The notes below the pieces were generated by a model, which worked only from the letters and a program-made list of their open reading frames with translations, was not told where the DNA came from and did no database searches. The position numbers were made by a program, and so were the translations under genes. From Methylobacterium sp. 77 (GTDB lineage Bacteria; Pseudomonadota; Alphaproteobacteria; Rhizobiales; Beijerinckiaceae), in contig NZ_KB910516.1 in assembly GCF_000372825.1 (NCBI RefSeq), forward strand, positions 1,954,011 to 2,018,010: a stretch of DNA of 64,000 nt, written 5' to 3'. Positions 8,176 through 16,511 of the stretch are shown in pieces. Numbering within the stretch: the first letter of the stretch is position 1; each line of letters opens with the position of its first letter.

Positions 8176-9075
8176 TTAGCCGACCCCGTGGCTTTTGAGA
8201 AACGCCAGCGCACGCGCCCAGCCCTGTTCGGCGCTGTCCTTGCGATAGCTCGGCCGGTAATCGGCGTGGAACCCGTGCGGTGCTTCGGGAAAGACCACGA
8301 GTTCGACCGTGCGGCCGGCCGCGTTCGCACGATCTCGGGCCTCCTCGACGCTGGCGACGGGAATGCCGGTATCGGCTCCGCCATAGAGCGCCAGGAGCGG
8401 CGCGTGGATATCGGGCGCCACGTCTCCCGCCGTCTTCGGCTGCAGGTCGGTACGGTCGCCGCCGAGTGGGCCGTACCACGCCACCGCCGCCTTCAGATCC
8501 CGCCGATGCGCCGCATAGAGCCAGGCGCCCCGTCCGCCACGGCACCATCCCATCGTGCCGATCCGCTCCGGGTCGGCTTTCGAATCGGCGACGGCCCAGG
8601 AGGCGGCGGCATCGAGATCGGCGATCCATTCGGCGTCCGGCGTCTTCAGGATGACGTCGCGGACGATCGCCTTCACATCCGTCATCGTGGAGAGATCGCC
8701 CTGCCGCGCGTAGAGCTCGGGCGCGACCGCGCAATAGCCGGCCTTGGCCAGACGTCGGCAGACATCCTTGATGTATTCGTGAACCCCGAAGATCTCCTCG
8801 ATGACGAGGATCAGCGGAAACGGCCCCGCCCCATCCGGCATCGCCCGGTAACCGGGCATCGGCCCGTCGGTCGCCGGGATCTTCACCTCTCCGGCGACGA
8901 GCCCGGTCGCATCGGTCGCGATCACCTGCGCCTGCGCATTCGCCTCGGCCAGGGTGAAGCCGGCGATGAGGCTCGTCATGACGAAGCCCCGGCGCGAGAA
9001 AGGCGGGATGACGAGCCCGTCGAGCCCGCCGAGTGCCTTGGTCGAACGGTCCTTGCCCGTGCCGTGATCGTCCAT
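8176..9075 (-). CDS. Dienelactone hydrolase family protein with Tat signal
   Basis: 299 residues. The N-terminus contains SRRGFVMTSLIAGFTLAEANAQA, a twin-arginine-type signal, so export as a folded protein is predicted. The mature part is a dienelactone hydrolase: LILVIEEIFGVHEYIKDVCRRLA, the nucleophile Cys in GTMGWCRGG, the acid in ALYGGADTGIP and the histidine in APHGFHADYR, giving the complete Cys-Asp-His triad. The classical enzyme opens dienelactones in chlorocatechol degradation; exported versions have unknown substrates. The ATG at 9075 follows a strong GGGAGGG site. Confidence 0.88.
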   Translation of the reverse strand: MDDHGTGKDRSTKALGGLDGLVIPPFSRRGFVMTSLIAGFTLAEANAQAQVIATDATGLVAGEVKIPATDGPMPGYRAMPDGAGPFPLILVIEEIFGVHEYIKDVCRRLAKAGYCAVAPELYARQGDLSTMTDVKAIVRDVILKTPDAEWIADLDAAASWAVADSKADPERIGTMGWCRGGRGAWLYAAHRRDLKAAVAWYGPLGGDRTDLQPKTAGDVAPDIHAPLLALYGGADTGIPVASVEEARDRANAAGRTVELVVFPEAPHGFHADYRPSYRKDSAEQGWARALAFLKSHGVG

Positions 9076-9135
9076 GAGATGCCCTCCCGCCCGACGCCGC
9101 GTCCGGCTTCTCAGGAAACTAGGGCATCCCCGGGC

Positions 9136-9165
9136 GAGGTCACGTCACGAGAGGTCACGTCACGA
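9136..9165. repeat. Perfect 15-bp tandem duplication
   Basis: GAGGTCACGTCACGA occurs twice in a row (9136-9150 and 9151-9165). It spans the stop codon of the 9160-9621 gene and lies about 60-90 bp upstream of the dienelactone hydrolase start, so it could be a slippage duplication or a pair of regulator sites (minus-strand core TGACGTGAC). Confidence 0.7.
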
Positions 9166-9621
9166 CAGGGCCGCACGCGCCGTTTCTGTCTCCTCCATCC
9201 ATCCGGCGCTGCTGCGATGGGAGGATGGACGCATATCCGAGATGGCAGGGCGCCTCCGGGCGATGGATTTCGGGCGCACCAGCTCGGCGAGCTTGGTGAA
9301 GCCGTCACTGCCGGCCACACCGCCCTGCCCCATCCTGAGGCCGAAGCCGGCGATGAAGGATCGCGCCAGCGACTCGTCGCGATCCACGGCGAACAGATCG
9401 GTGGCCGCGAGGAAGGCTTCGCGGAACAGGCGCGGCGAGCACCAGCTTTTCTCGGCGAGATGAAGCGGCCATTCCCACAGGCCGGCCCCGGAGCGTCGGC
9501 TCAGGCTGTCACGCGCGATGAAATAGCCCGTCTCGCGATGCTCGATCCCATCCTCGATCACGCGCCAATCGGCGTTCTCGAACAGCACCCGATCGTCGCA
9601 CGAAGCCTCGATGTCGATCAT
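9160..9621 (-). CDS. Hypothetical protein, probable SOS-regulated gene
   Basis: 153 residues, no family recognised. It is soluble and starts MIDIEASCDDRVLFENADWR, with features such as HRETGYFIARDSL and GAGLWEWPLHLAEKSW. No signal peptide or membrane segment. The last ~30 residues are Ser/Arg-rich and cross a 15-bp tandem repeat, so the C-terminus may have been extended by repeat expansion. The region upstream holds two perfect GTTC-N7-GTTC boxes, the alphaproteobacterial LexA operator form, suggesting DNA-damage control. A role in the SOS response is inference only. Confidence 0.6.
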   Translation of the reverse strand: MIDIEASCDDRVLFENADWRVIEDGIEHRETGYFIARDSLSRRSGAGLWEWPLHLAEKSWCSPRLFREAFLAATDLFAVDRDESLARSFIAGFGLRMGQGGVAGSDGFTKLAELVRPKSIARRRPAISDMRPSSHRSSAGWMEETETARAALS

Positions 9622-9674
9622 CGCGTTCCCCTGCCATTGTCGGGGAGCATGCCGTGGCAGACCCGCTCACCCTG

Positions 9675-9689
9675 GAACAATAAGGGAAC
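9675..9689 (-). promoter_or_regulatory. LexA-type box (proximal)
   Basis: On the minus strand GTTC, seven bases, GTTC: an exact match to the alphaproteobacterial LexA operator GTTC-N7-GTTC. It ends 54 bp upstream of the 9621 start, at a normal promoter distance. Other GTTC/GAAC words occur at 9694 and 9704. Confidence 0.6.
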
Positions 9690-9703
9690 ATTGGTTCGAA
9701 ACG

Positions 9704-9727
9704 GAACAGGCGTCAAGATGCCTGTTC
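9704..9727. repeat. 8-bp inverted repeat between the LexA-type boxes
   Basis: GAACAGGC (9704-9711) and GCCTGTTC (9720-9727) are perfect inverted arms with an 8-nt spacer. The right arm shares its GTTC with the distal LexA-type box, so the whole 9675-9738 stretch is a dense array of GTTC half-sites. Confidence 0.6.
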
Positions 9728-9738
9728 ACGCTGTGTTC
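9724..9738 (+). promoter_or_regulatory. LexA-type box (distal)
   Basis: GTTC-ACGCTGT-GTTC on the plus strand, a second exact GTTC-N7-GTTC, 38 bp before the end of the DUF192 gene and 103 bp upstream of the 9621 start. A double operator is seen at some tightly controlled SOS genes. Confidence 0.55.
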
Positions 9739-9775
9739 GTTGGCGCGGAGATAGGCCGATATCCGGCCGGTCGGC

Positions 9776-10261
9776 TCAGCGCGACCCGAACATCGGGTGC
9801 TCGACCCGGTCGCCCGCCTTGATGCCGAGCTTGGCCGCCGTGCCCGCATTGAGCTCCAGCACCGCCAGCACCGGCTCGCCCGACGGGATGACCTTGGTGG
9901 ACAAGGGCTCGGTATTGGCCGCCACGCGGGCGATGCTTCCGTCCGGACGGATGAAGAGCATGTCGAGCGGCAGGTAGGTGTTCTTCATCCACATCGCCAC
10001 GCGCTCGACCTTCTGGAAGTCGAACAGCATGCCGTGTTCCGGCGCCATCGCGCGGCGGAACATCAAGCCGCGCGAGCGCGATTCGTCATCGCGCATGACC
10101 TCGACGGAGAAGCTGTGGCGGCCGCCCTTGCCGGTGATGCCGAGCGGCTCGACCGCCGCCGCGTCCTGAGCGGTGGCTCCGCCGATTCCGGCGATGACGA
10201 AGAGCAGGATCAGAAGCGCGCGAAAGGGAGCGCACGAGCGAACGTCGCGGATCGATGTCAC
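9776..10261 (-). CDS. DUF192 family exported protein
   Basis: 161 residues. A hydrophobic signal (ALLILLFVIAGIGGATAQDA) is followed by the DUF192 core: FSVEVMRDDESRSRGLMFRR, GMLFDF, MWMKNTYLPLDMLFI and VLELNAGTAAKLGIKAGDRVEH. DUF192 proteins are small periplasmic proteins of unknown activity, common in alphaproteobacteria next to cold-shock genes, as here. It starts 12 bp after the double cold-shock gene, so the two are probably one operon. Confidence 0.88.
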   Translation of the reverse strand: MTSIRDVRSCAPFRALLILLFVIAGIGGATAQDAAAVEPLGITGKGGRHSFSVEVMRDDESRSRGLMFRRAMAPEHGMLFDFQKVERVAMWMKNTYLPLDMLFIRPDGSIARVAANTEPLSTKVIPSGEPVLAVLELNAGTAAKLGIKAGDRVEHPMFGSR

Positions 10262-10273
10262 GGGGTCATTCCG

Positions 10274-10891
10274 TCAGTGGGAGGCAGGCAACGCGCCGTC
10301 CAGAAGCCGGACTTCGGCCGCCATCTTGCCCTTCGAACCGTCGCCATACCGGACGAGAACGGTTTCGCCGGGTTTCAGTTCGGCGATACCGTAGCGGCGC
10401 AACGTCTCCATATGCACGAAGATGTCCGGCGAACCGTCGCCACGGCTGAGGAAGCCGAATCCGCGCAGGCGGTTGAACCATTTCACCACAGCCGTCTCGA
10501 GCCCGCTGGTGGCGGTCACGCTCACATGGGTGCGGGGCATGGGCAGTTCGGACGGATGCGTCGCCGTCGATTGATCGAGGGAGATCACGCGGAAGGCCTG
10601 CCAGCCGCGCGGCCGCTCGGTGGCTTCCACCACGATCCGGGCGCCCTCGCTCGCGGCATGATGTCCGTCGCGGCGAAGGCAGGTGATGTGGACAAGGACG
10701 TCGGTGGAGCCGTCATCGGGCACGATGAAGCCGAAGCCCTTCGAGACGTCGAACCATTTGATTCGGCCAGCAACCTCGATCAGGTCGAGCGGGGGCTGGA
10801 CGTCCCCGTCGAGAAGATCGGTGCCACGTCCGTTGGCCGATTCTCCCATCGCGCGAAGGCCGAGCTGGCCTGATCCGAAATCGTCCGACAT
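10274..10891 (-). CDS. Double cold-shock-domain protein
   Basis: 205 residues with two cold-shock domains. The first has [28 protein letters not shown] (about residues 40-105) and the second [28 protein letters not shown] (about 133-200). Both carry the RNP1 (KGFGFI, RGFGFL) and RNP2 (VLVHI, IFVHM) RNA-binding motifs. Two-domain CSPs of about 200 residues are typical of alphaproteobacteria and act as nucleic-acid chaperones. The start at ATG 10891 gives MSDDFGSG; an in-frame extension upstream has no support. Likely co-transcribed with the DUF192 gene. Confidence 0.9.
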   Translation of the reverse strand: MSDDFGSGQLGLRAMGESANGRGTDLLDGDVQPPLDLIEVAGRIKWFDVSKGFGFIVPDDGSTDVLVHITCLRRDGHHAASEGARIVVEATERPRGWQAFRVISLDQSTATHPSELPMPRTHVSVTATSGLETAVVKWFNRLRGFGFLSRGDGSPDIFVHMETLRRYGIAELKPGETVLVRYGDGSKGKMAAEVRLLDGALPASH

Positions 10892-11333
10892 GTAAGCAAC
10901 CCACACCGAATCACGCGACGCGATCCGCACGAGAGATTAACAAAGTCATGACTCGGCGGAAGCCTGTTTGACCGTCATCGATGCCGCGGATTGATACATT
11001 CTTCAGCATATTGGCACGGACGCCACAAAGCCTCGGACACCGCCGCGAAAGCATCGATTTGGCCCAAGTCGATGATCGGATTCTCCTAAACGCCGCGTCG
11101 GATACCGTCGGACGCTGTGTGTTCGGCGGCTCATCACGTTTCGGAGAGGTGTCCATTCTGCTGACGGTGCCGGCCCGATCGGGTGAACCCGCACCCGTTC
11201 CGCCCTTGCGCCGACCTCGCCACCGGCGATAGCCACCGCGCATGATACAGATCGTCTGGCCGGATACCGGGTCCCCGCCGTGCAAGTTCCCATCGCGCCC
11301 GACGGAACGGCGCCGGCAGAGGGGGGCGGTCGC
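10892..11333. other. Divergent intergenic region, no gene called
   Basis: About 440 bp between the divergent cold-shock gene and the DUF1624 gene. It must contain both promoters and a long leader for the cold-shock transcript, as expected for csp genes. An 83-codon frame at 10981-11232 has no recognisable product and poor codon character and is not called. No tRNA, riboswitch or clear operator was seen. Confidence 0.5.
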
Positions 11334-12374
11334 GTGAGCGCTTCGACGACAGGCCCGGTCCTCGGCGCCGGAATGGAACCGGCCGCCACCCGCTCGCAGG
11401 GCACGAAGCCACGCTTCGACATCCTCGACGTCGCCCGCGGCATCGCCCTTCTGGCGATGGCCGCCTACCACACGACCTGGGATCTCGGGTATCTGGCGCT
11501 CACGCCCGAGAACTACGCCCTTGCGCCCCTGGGCAAGGTCGCGGCCCATCTCATCGCCGGCGCGTTCCTGGTGCTCGTTGGAATCGGCCTCGTGCTAATG
11601 AACCGGGACGGGCTGAGGCCGCGGGCGTTTCTCCTGCGCCTCGCGCGGATCGGTGGCGCCGCGCTCCTCATCACGGCGGCGACGCGCTACGCCATGCCGG
11701 ACAGCTACATCTTCTTCGGCATCCTGCACTGCATCGCCGTGTCGAGCATACTCGCCGTGCCGTTCCTGCGGGTGTCGCCGGTCGCGTCGGTGGTGGTGGG
11801 GATCGTGGTGCTCGCCGCACCCGCCGTGATGGCGAACCCGGATTATCATCTCGCCGTCTTCGACGATCCGATCCTGAGTTTCCTCGGCCTCGGCATGCTG
11901 CCGCCCCGCACCAACGATTACGTGCCGCTGTTTCCCTGGTTCGGGCTGGTGCTGCTCGGGCTGGCGCTGGCCCGGCTGGGGCTGCCGGCTTTCCGGCGCA
12001 CGACCCTGCCGGATTGGCGGCCTCGAGCGCTCGCCTCACGGGGGCTGGCCCTTGCCGGGCGCCACAGCCTCGCGGTCTATCTCGTGCACCAGCCGGTGCT
12101 GCTCGCCCTGCTGACGGGGCTCGTCACGCTGACCGGCCCCCATCCGAAAGCTGGTCTCGTGGCCTTCCGCGCGGATTACCGGGCGCAGTGCGAATCGACG
12201 GGCGGCTCGGCGCGGACCTGCCGTGTGGCCGCGCGCTGCGTCGGCGACGCCCTCCAGCGCGAAAATCTCTGGGCGATTACGGGGCGGGGTTTCACGGTCG
12301 AGGAGCGGGCGAAAGCCCAGGCTCTGTCCCAGACCTGCTACGACGCGGCCGACGGTCCGGCGGTGTCGCCTTGA
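11334..12374 (+). CDS. DUF1624/HGSNAT-type membrane acyltransferase-like protein
   Basis: About 346 residues. A soluble N-terminus leads into FDILDVARGIALLAMAAYHTTWDLGYL, the hallmark of DUF1624 (heparan-alpha-glucosaminide N-acetyltransferase catalytic-like) proteins, with the conserved His of AYHTTWDL. About 8 membrane segments follow, ending with SLAVYLVHQPVLLALL. A hydrophilic C-terminal tail of about 65 residues has four Cys (AQCES, RTCRV, ARCVG, QTCYD). Family members are thought to move acetyl groups across membranes. GTG 11334 follows a G-rich site; GTG 11280 in frame is the alternative. Confidence 0.8.
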   Translation: MSASTTGPVLGAGMEPAATRSQGTKPRFDILDVARGIALLAMAAYHTTWDLGYLALTPENYALAPLGKVAAHLIAGAFLVLVGIGLVLMNRDGLRPRAFLLRLARIGGAALLITAATRYAMPDSYIFFGILHCIAVSSILAVPFLRVSPVASVVVGIVVLAAPAVMANPDYHLAVFDDPILSFLGLGMLPPRTNDYVPLFPWFGLVLLGLALARLGLPAFRRTTLPDWRPRALASRGLALAGRHSLAVYLVHQPVLLALLTGLVTLTGPHPKAGLVAFRADYRAQCESTGGSARTCRVAARCVGDALQRENLWAITGRGFTVEERAKAQALSQTCYDAADGPAVSP

Positions 12375-12431
12375 GGTAGAGCCTGGAAGGCTGCATCCGC
12401 TTTGCGAACGAGGCGAATGCAGCCAGAACCC

Positions 12432-12998
12432 TCAATCCTTGGCGCGTTCCACGTAGGAACCGTCTTCCGTCATGATGACGACGCGGGTGCCCACCGCCAC
12501 ATGCGGCGGCACGGTGGTGCGCACGCCGTTGGAGAGGATCGCGGGCTTGTAGGAGGACGACGCCGTCTGGCCCTTCATCGCCGGCTCGGTCTCGGTGATT
12601 TCCAGGGTGACGCGCTGGGGCAGTTCGATCGTGAGCGGCACGTCGTTATGCGAGGCCAGCATCACCTTCATGCCCTCCTGCAGGTAGGGCGCCGCGCTCC
12701 CGACGACGTCCTTGGGCACCGCGACCTGCTCGTAGGTCTCGGGGTTCATGAAGTGGTAGCCCTCGCCGTCGTCGTAGAGGAAGGTGTGCTCGCGATCCTC
12801 GACGAAGGCGCGCTCCACCGACTCGGTGGTGCGGTAGCGCTCGGACACCTTCACCCCGTCGGTGATGCGGCGCATGTCGAGCTGCGTCACGGGGGTACCC
12901 TTGCCGGGGTGGATGTTCTCCACCGTCAGGATGACGTAGAGCTTGCCGTCCTTGTCGACGACGTTGCCCTTGCGGAGCGTAGAGGCGATCACCTTCAC
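12432..12998 (-). CDS. efp: Translation elongation factor P
   Basis: 188 residues from GTG 12998, the standard EF-P length. KOW-like N-terminal domain with the exposed loop HPGKGTPV: Lys33 is the residue beta-lysylated in the EpmA/EpmB system. Two OB domains follow, with [37 protein letters not shown] in the C-terminal part. EF-P relieves ribosome stalling at polyproline. It is divergent from epmA-epmB, which supply the modification, so the whole activation module sits in 2.9 kb. Confidence 0.95.
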   Translation of the reverse strand: MKVIASTLRKGNVVDKDGKLYVILTVENIHPGKGTPVTQLDMRRITDGVKVSERYRTTESVERAFVEDREHTFLYDDGEGYHFMNPETYEQVAVPKDVVGSAAPYLQEGMKVMLASHNDVPLTIELPQRVTLEITETEPAMKGQTASSSYKPAILSNGVRTTVPPHVAVGTRVVIMTEDGSYVERAKD

Positions 12999-13158
12999 GG
13001 GGTCAGATCCTGTTCGAGACAATATATGCAACGCCCCGGCGTGGATTCTGCCCACGGGAGCGACATGTGTGCTCCGCCACTATCCTATCCGGCGGCGCGT
13101 TGCCAGCAGCACGGCGCGCCCGCCCGCATTTGGCGAGCCGGCTGCCGGATTGTCGGGC

Positions 13159-14232
13159 ATGAGCGCGTCTCCGTCTCCCTGGTGGTCGCCGCATCGCCAT
13201 GCCGACCGGCGCCCTGCCCTGCTCACGCGAAACCGCATCGTCGCCTCCCTGCGCGGGCATTTCGCGGCCCGTGATTTCGTGGAGGTCGAGGCGGCGGCCC
13301 TCCAGGTCTCGCCCGGCAACGAGGCGCATCTCTCGGCCTTCGCCACCTCAGTCATCGGCAATGACGGTGCGGAATCCCGGCTCTATCTCCACACCTCCCC
13401 CGAATTCGCCTGCAAGAAGCTTCTGGCGGCGGGCGAGACGCGGCTGTTCAGCCTCGCGCGGGTGTTCCGCAACCGCGAGCGCGGCCCCCTGCACCACCCG
13501 GAATTCACCATGCTCGAATGGTACCGGGCCGGGCAGGATTACGAGGTGCTGATGCGCGACTGCGCCGAGATCCTGGCGCTCGCCGCCGAGGAGGCGCAGG
13601 TCCGCACCCTGCGTTTTCGCGGACGCGAATCCGATCCCTTCGCGGCTTTCGAACGTCTCACCCTCGCCGAGGCCTTCGAGCGCCATGCCGGGATCGACCT
13701 CCTGGCGACGATCGCCGCCGATGGCAGCACGGACAGGGATGCACTCGCGGCCGGGCTCGCGGCCCGCGGCCTGCGAGTGGCGCCCGACGATACCTGGGCC
13801 GACCTGTTCAGCCGCGTGCTCGTGGCGTCGATCGAGCCGAAGCTCGGCGATGGGCGGCCGACCATCCTCTGCGAGTATCCGGTGAGCGAGGCGGCCCTCG
13901 CCCGCCCGAGCCCCCGCGATCCGCGCGTGGCCGAGCGGTTCGAGCTCTATGCCTGCGGCGTCGAACTCGCCAACGCCTTCGGCGAACTCACCGACCCGCA
14001 CGAGCAGAGGCGCCGGTTCGAGGCCGAGATGGCGGAGAAGGCGCGGGTCTACGGCGAATCCTACCCGATCGACGAGGATTTCCTCGCGGCCCTCGCCATC
14101 ATGCCGGAGGCGAGCGGCATCGCGCTCGGTCTCGACCGTCTCGTCATGCTCGCGGTCGGCGCGCCGCGCATCGATGACGTGATCTGGACACCGGTGGCAG
14201 ATTCGCCGGCACTTTCGGGTAGCGCGGCATGA
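13159..14232 (+). CDS. epmA: EF-P--(R)-beta-lysine ligase EpmA (PoxA/GenX)
   Basis: 357 residues, a class II lysyl-tRNA-synthetase-like catalytic domain without the anticodon-binding domain, which is the definition of EpmA. Motif 2 is RVFRNRERGPLHHPEFTMLEWYR and motif 3 is ASGIALGLDRLVMLAVG. It activates (R)-beta-lysine and attaches it to the EF-P lysine. ATG 13159 (MSASPSPWWSPHRHADRR) is the usual EpmA start. The stop overlaps the epmB start by 4 bp (ATGA), so translation is coupled. Divergent from efp. Confidence 0.95.
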   Translation: MSASPSPWWSPHRHADRRPALLTRNRIVASLRGHFAARDFVEVEAAALQVSPGNEAHLSAFATSVIGNDGAESRLYLHTSPEFACKKLLAAGETRLFSLARVFRNRERGPLHHPEFTMLEWYRAGQDYEVLMRDCAEILALAAEEAQVRTLRFRGRESDPFAAFERLTLAEAFERHAGIDLLATIAADGSTDRDALAAGLAARGLRVAPDDTWADLFSRVLVASIEPKLGDGRPTILCEYPVSEAALARPSPRDPRVAERFELYACGVELANAFGELTDPHEQRRRFEAEMAEKARVYGESYPIDEDFLAALAIMPEASGIALGLDRLVMLAVGAPRIDDVIWTPVADSPALSGSAA

Positions 14233-15308
14233 ACAGGCCCGTATCCCAAACCTTGACCCGCTCCCTGAAAAACCCCGCGCAGCTCGGCGAGGCCGGGCTC
14301 GTCTCGGCCTCCGACCTGCCGGCCTTGCAGGCGGTGGCCGCGCGCTACGCGGTCTCGGTGACGCCGGACATGGCCGAGTTGATCGACCCGTCCGACCCCG
14401 ACGACCCCATCGCCCGCCAGTTCGTGCCGCGCGCCGAGGAACTGACGACGCGGCCGGAGGAGGATGCCGACCCGATCGGCGATGCCGCGCATTCTCCCCT
14501 GCCCGGCCTCGTCCATCGCTATCCCGACCGGGTGCTGCTGAAGCCGCTCCATATCTGCCCGGTCTATTGCCGCTTCTGCTTCCGGCGCGAGATGGTGGGG
14601 CCGGACGGGCTCGGCACCCTGAGCGAGGACGACCTCGCCGCTGCCCTCGCCTATATCGCCGCCCGGCCCGAGATCTGGGAGGTGATCCTCACCGGAGGCG
14701 ATCCGTTCGCGCTCTCGGCCCGCAGGCTCGGGCAGATCGCCGAGGCGCTCGCCGCCATCCCGCACGTCAAGGTCCTTCGCGTCCATACCCGCGTGCCCGT
14801 GGTCGAACCGGCCCGCGTCGATGCCGATCTCGTGGCCGCGTTGAAGCGCTTCGAGGGTGCGGTCTACGTCGCCCTCCACGCCAACCACCCGCGCGAGTTC
14901 ACGCCCGCCGCCCGGGCCGCCATCGCCCGTCTCGTCGATGCCGGTATCCCGATGGTGAGCCAGAGCGTCCTGCTCGCCGGGGTCAACGACGATTCCGAAA
15001 CGCTCTCGCGACTGATGCGGAGCTTCGTCGAGAACCGGATCAAACCCTATTACCTCCACCACGGCGATCTCGCGCCGGGCACCGGCCATCTGCGCACCGG
15101 GTTGTCGGCGGGGCGTGAGTTGATGGAGCATGTGCGCGGGCGGCTGTCCGGCCTCGCCCAGCCGCTCTACGTGCTCGATATCCCCGGCGGTCACGGCAAG
15201 GTGCCGGTGGGACCGTCCTATCTTCGCGCCGACGAGGCCGGCTGGCGGGTGACCGATCCGCACGGGCGTGACCATCCCTACCCGCCGGACGCGGAAGAAC
15301 CGGGCTGA
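14229..15308 (+). CDS. epmB: EF-P (R)-beta-lysine pathway lysine 2,3-aminomutase EpmB
   Basis: 359 residues, a radical-SAM KamA-family aminomutase. The cluster Cys are C110, C114 and C117 in HICPVYCRFCFRR. The PLP Lys region is near YVLDIPGGHGKVP, and YYLHHGDLAPGTGHLRTG is the family signature. It converts L-lysine to (R)-beta-lysine for EpmA. At about 360 residues it is the short EpmB type, not the longer clostridial catabolic enzyme. The hydroxylase EpmC was not found in the window, as is common outside gammaproteobacteria. Confidence 0.94.
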   Translation: MNRPVSQTLTRSLKNPAQLGEAGLVSASDLPALQAVAARYAVSVTPDMAELIDPSDPDDPIARQFVPRAEELTTRPEEDADPIGDAAHSPLPGLVHRYPDRVLLKPLHICPVYCRFCFRREMVGPDGLGTLSEDDLAAALAYIAARPEIWEVILTGGDPFALSARRLGQIAEALAAIPHVKVLRVHTRVPVVEPARVDADLVAALKRFEGAVYVALHANHPREFTPAARAAIARLVDAGIPMVSQSVLLAGVNDDSETLSRLMRSFVENRIKPYYLHHGDLAPGTGHLRTGLSAGRELMEHVRGRLSGLAQPLYVLDIPGGHGKVPVGPSYLRADEAGWRVTDPHGRDHPYPPDAEEPG

Positions 15309-15360
15309 GCCCGCCCCTCGGACGGATCGTTCGCCAGAGACGAGGCTTCAGGTACCCGAC

Positions 15361-16206
15361 ATGTTCTTCCCGCTCTCGAAGCTGATCTATTTCGTGATCA
15401 CGCCCTCGAACTTCTTCATCCTGATCGGGCTCGTCGGCTGCGTCCTGCTGTTCGGCGGCTGGACGCCGCGTCTCGGGCGCGGGCTGGCCCTGCTCGGCTT
15501 TGCCGGGCTGTTCCTCGGCGGCCTGATGCCTCTGTCCGCCTGGCTCGCCCTGCCCCTCGAGAACCGCTTCCCGCGCTTTACCGGCGACGATGCGCCGGTC
15601 ACGGGTGTGATCGTGCTCGGCGGTGCGGTCGAGACCCAGACGACCCTGGCTCGCGGCCAGCTCTCGGTCAACGACGCGGGTGAGCGCCAGATCGCCTTCG
15701 CCGATCTGGCCCGCCGCTATCCGCAGGCGCGGCTGCTCTTCTCCGGGGGCAGCGGCCTGCTCGGCAGCGAGGGGACCTCGGAAGCCGAAGTCGTCAGCCG
15801 TTTCGCCGATACGCTCGGATTGCCGCGCACGCGGCTGATCCTGGAGGACCGCTCGCGCAACACCCACGAGAATGCGCGCTTCTCGGCCGATCTGGTGAAG
15901 CCGGTGGCGGGCGAGCGCTGGCTCCTGGTCACCTCGGCCTGGCACATGCCGCGCGCCGTGGGCTGCTTCCGCAAGGCCGGGTTCGACGTGACCGCCTACC
16001 CCGTGGATTACCGTACCTCGGGATGGCGCGACGCGTTGATGCTGAAGACCTACGCATCCGACGGGCTGCTCGTCCTCGACCTGATGATCAAGGAATGGAT
16101 CGGGCTGATCGTCTACCGGCTCGCCGGCTACACCGATGCAGTGATGCCGGCTCCCCTGCGAATGCCGACCGACCCCGTCGATGGGGCGAGCGCCGGCCCC
16201 GCCTAG
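15361..16206 (+). CDS. YdcF family (DUF218) membrane protein
   Basis: 281 residues. Two N-terminal membrane segments (about 12-32 and 41-60), then the DUF218 domain: VTGVIVLGGAVE, ARLLFSGGSG, LILEDRSRNTHENARFS, LVTSAWHMPRAVGCFRKAGFDVTAYPVDYR. Related SanA/ElyC proteins act at the cell envelope; the biochemistry is unknown. It follows epmB by 52 bp, possibly as a read-through operon. The stop codon TAG shares the CTAG with the TAG stop of the convergent DUF3253 gene. Confidence 0.88.
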   Translation: MFFPLSKLIYFVITPSNFFILIGLVGCVLLFGGWTPRLGRGLALLGFAGLFLGGLMPLSAWLALPLENRFPRFTGDDAPVTGVIVLGGAVETQTTLARGQLSVNDAGERQIAFADLARRYPQARLLFSGGSGLLGSEGTSEAEVVSRFADTLGLPRTRLILEDRSRNTHENARFSADLVKPVAGERWLLVTSAWHMPRAVGCFRKAGFDVTAYPVDYRTSGWRDALMLKTYASDGLLVLDLMIKEWIGLIVYRLAGYTDAVMPAPLRMPTDPVDGASAGPA

Positions 16207-16511
16207 GCGTCGTCCTGCTCTTCCCCCGCTGACGCGCCCGGCATTCCGAGCCGGTAGATCCCGCGAAAGTCGTCGGGATCGGCGACGGGCTTGCCCTTGC
16301 GCAGGATGGCGATGCGGCCTTCCTTGGTGAGGCGCACGGCCATGCGCCGGACCGGCTGCATCAGCGGGCTCCATTTGTCCGGATGCGGTCCGCCGAGATG
16401 GCGCGCCACTTCCGAGGGGCAGACGGTCTTGCCCTCTCCCCGCTCGGCGACGAGGCGAAGGATCGTTTCGCCGATCTCCTCCTCGCTGACGGATATGCGC
16501 GCTGTGCTCAT
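16203..16511 (-). CDS. DUF3253 domain protein
   Basis: 102 residues. Contains the small winged-helix-like DUF3253 pattern: GETILRLVAERGEGKTVCPSEVARHLGG, WSPLMQPVRRMAVRLTKEGRIAILRKGKPV, GIYRLG. Possibly a DNA-binding or regulatory protein; function unproven. The ATG overlaps the last codon of the DUF599 gene (ATGA), indicating translational coupling. The far end overlaps the end of the YdcF gene by 4 bp. Confidence 0.85.
   Translation of the reverse strand: MSTARISVSEEEIGETILRLVAERGEGKTVCPSEVARHLGGPHPDKWSPLMQPVRRMAVRLTKEGRIAILRKGKPVADPDDFRGIYRLGMPGASAGEEQDDA

Noticed and set aside
10981..11232. 83-codon open frame in the csp/DUF1624 intergenic region
   Set aside because: No recognisable product, no Shine-Dalgarno, and codon use unlike neighbours.
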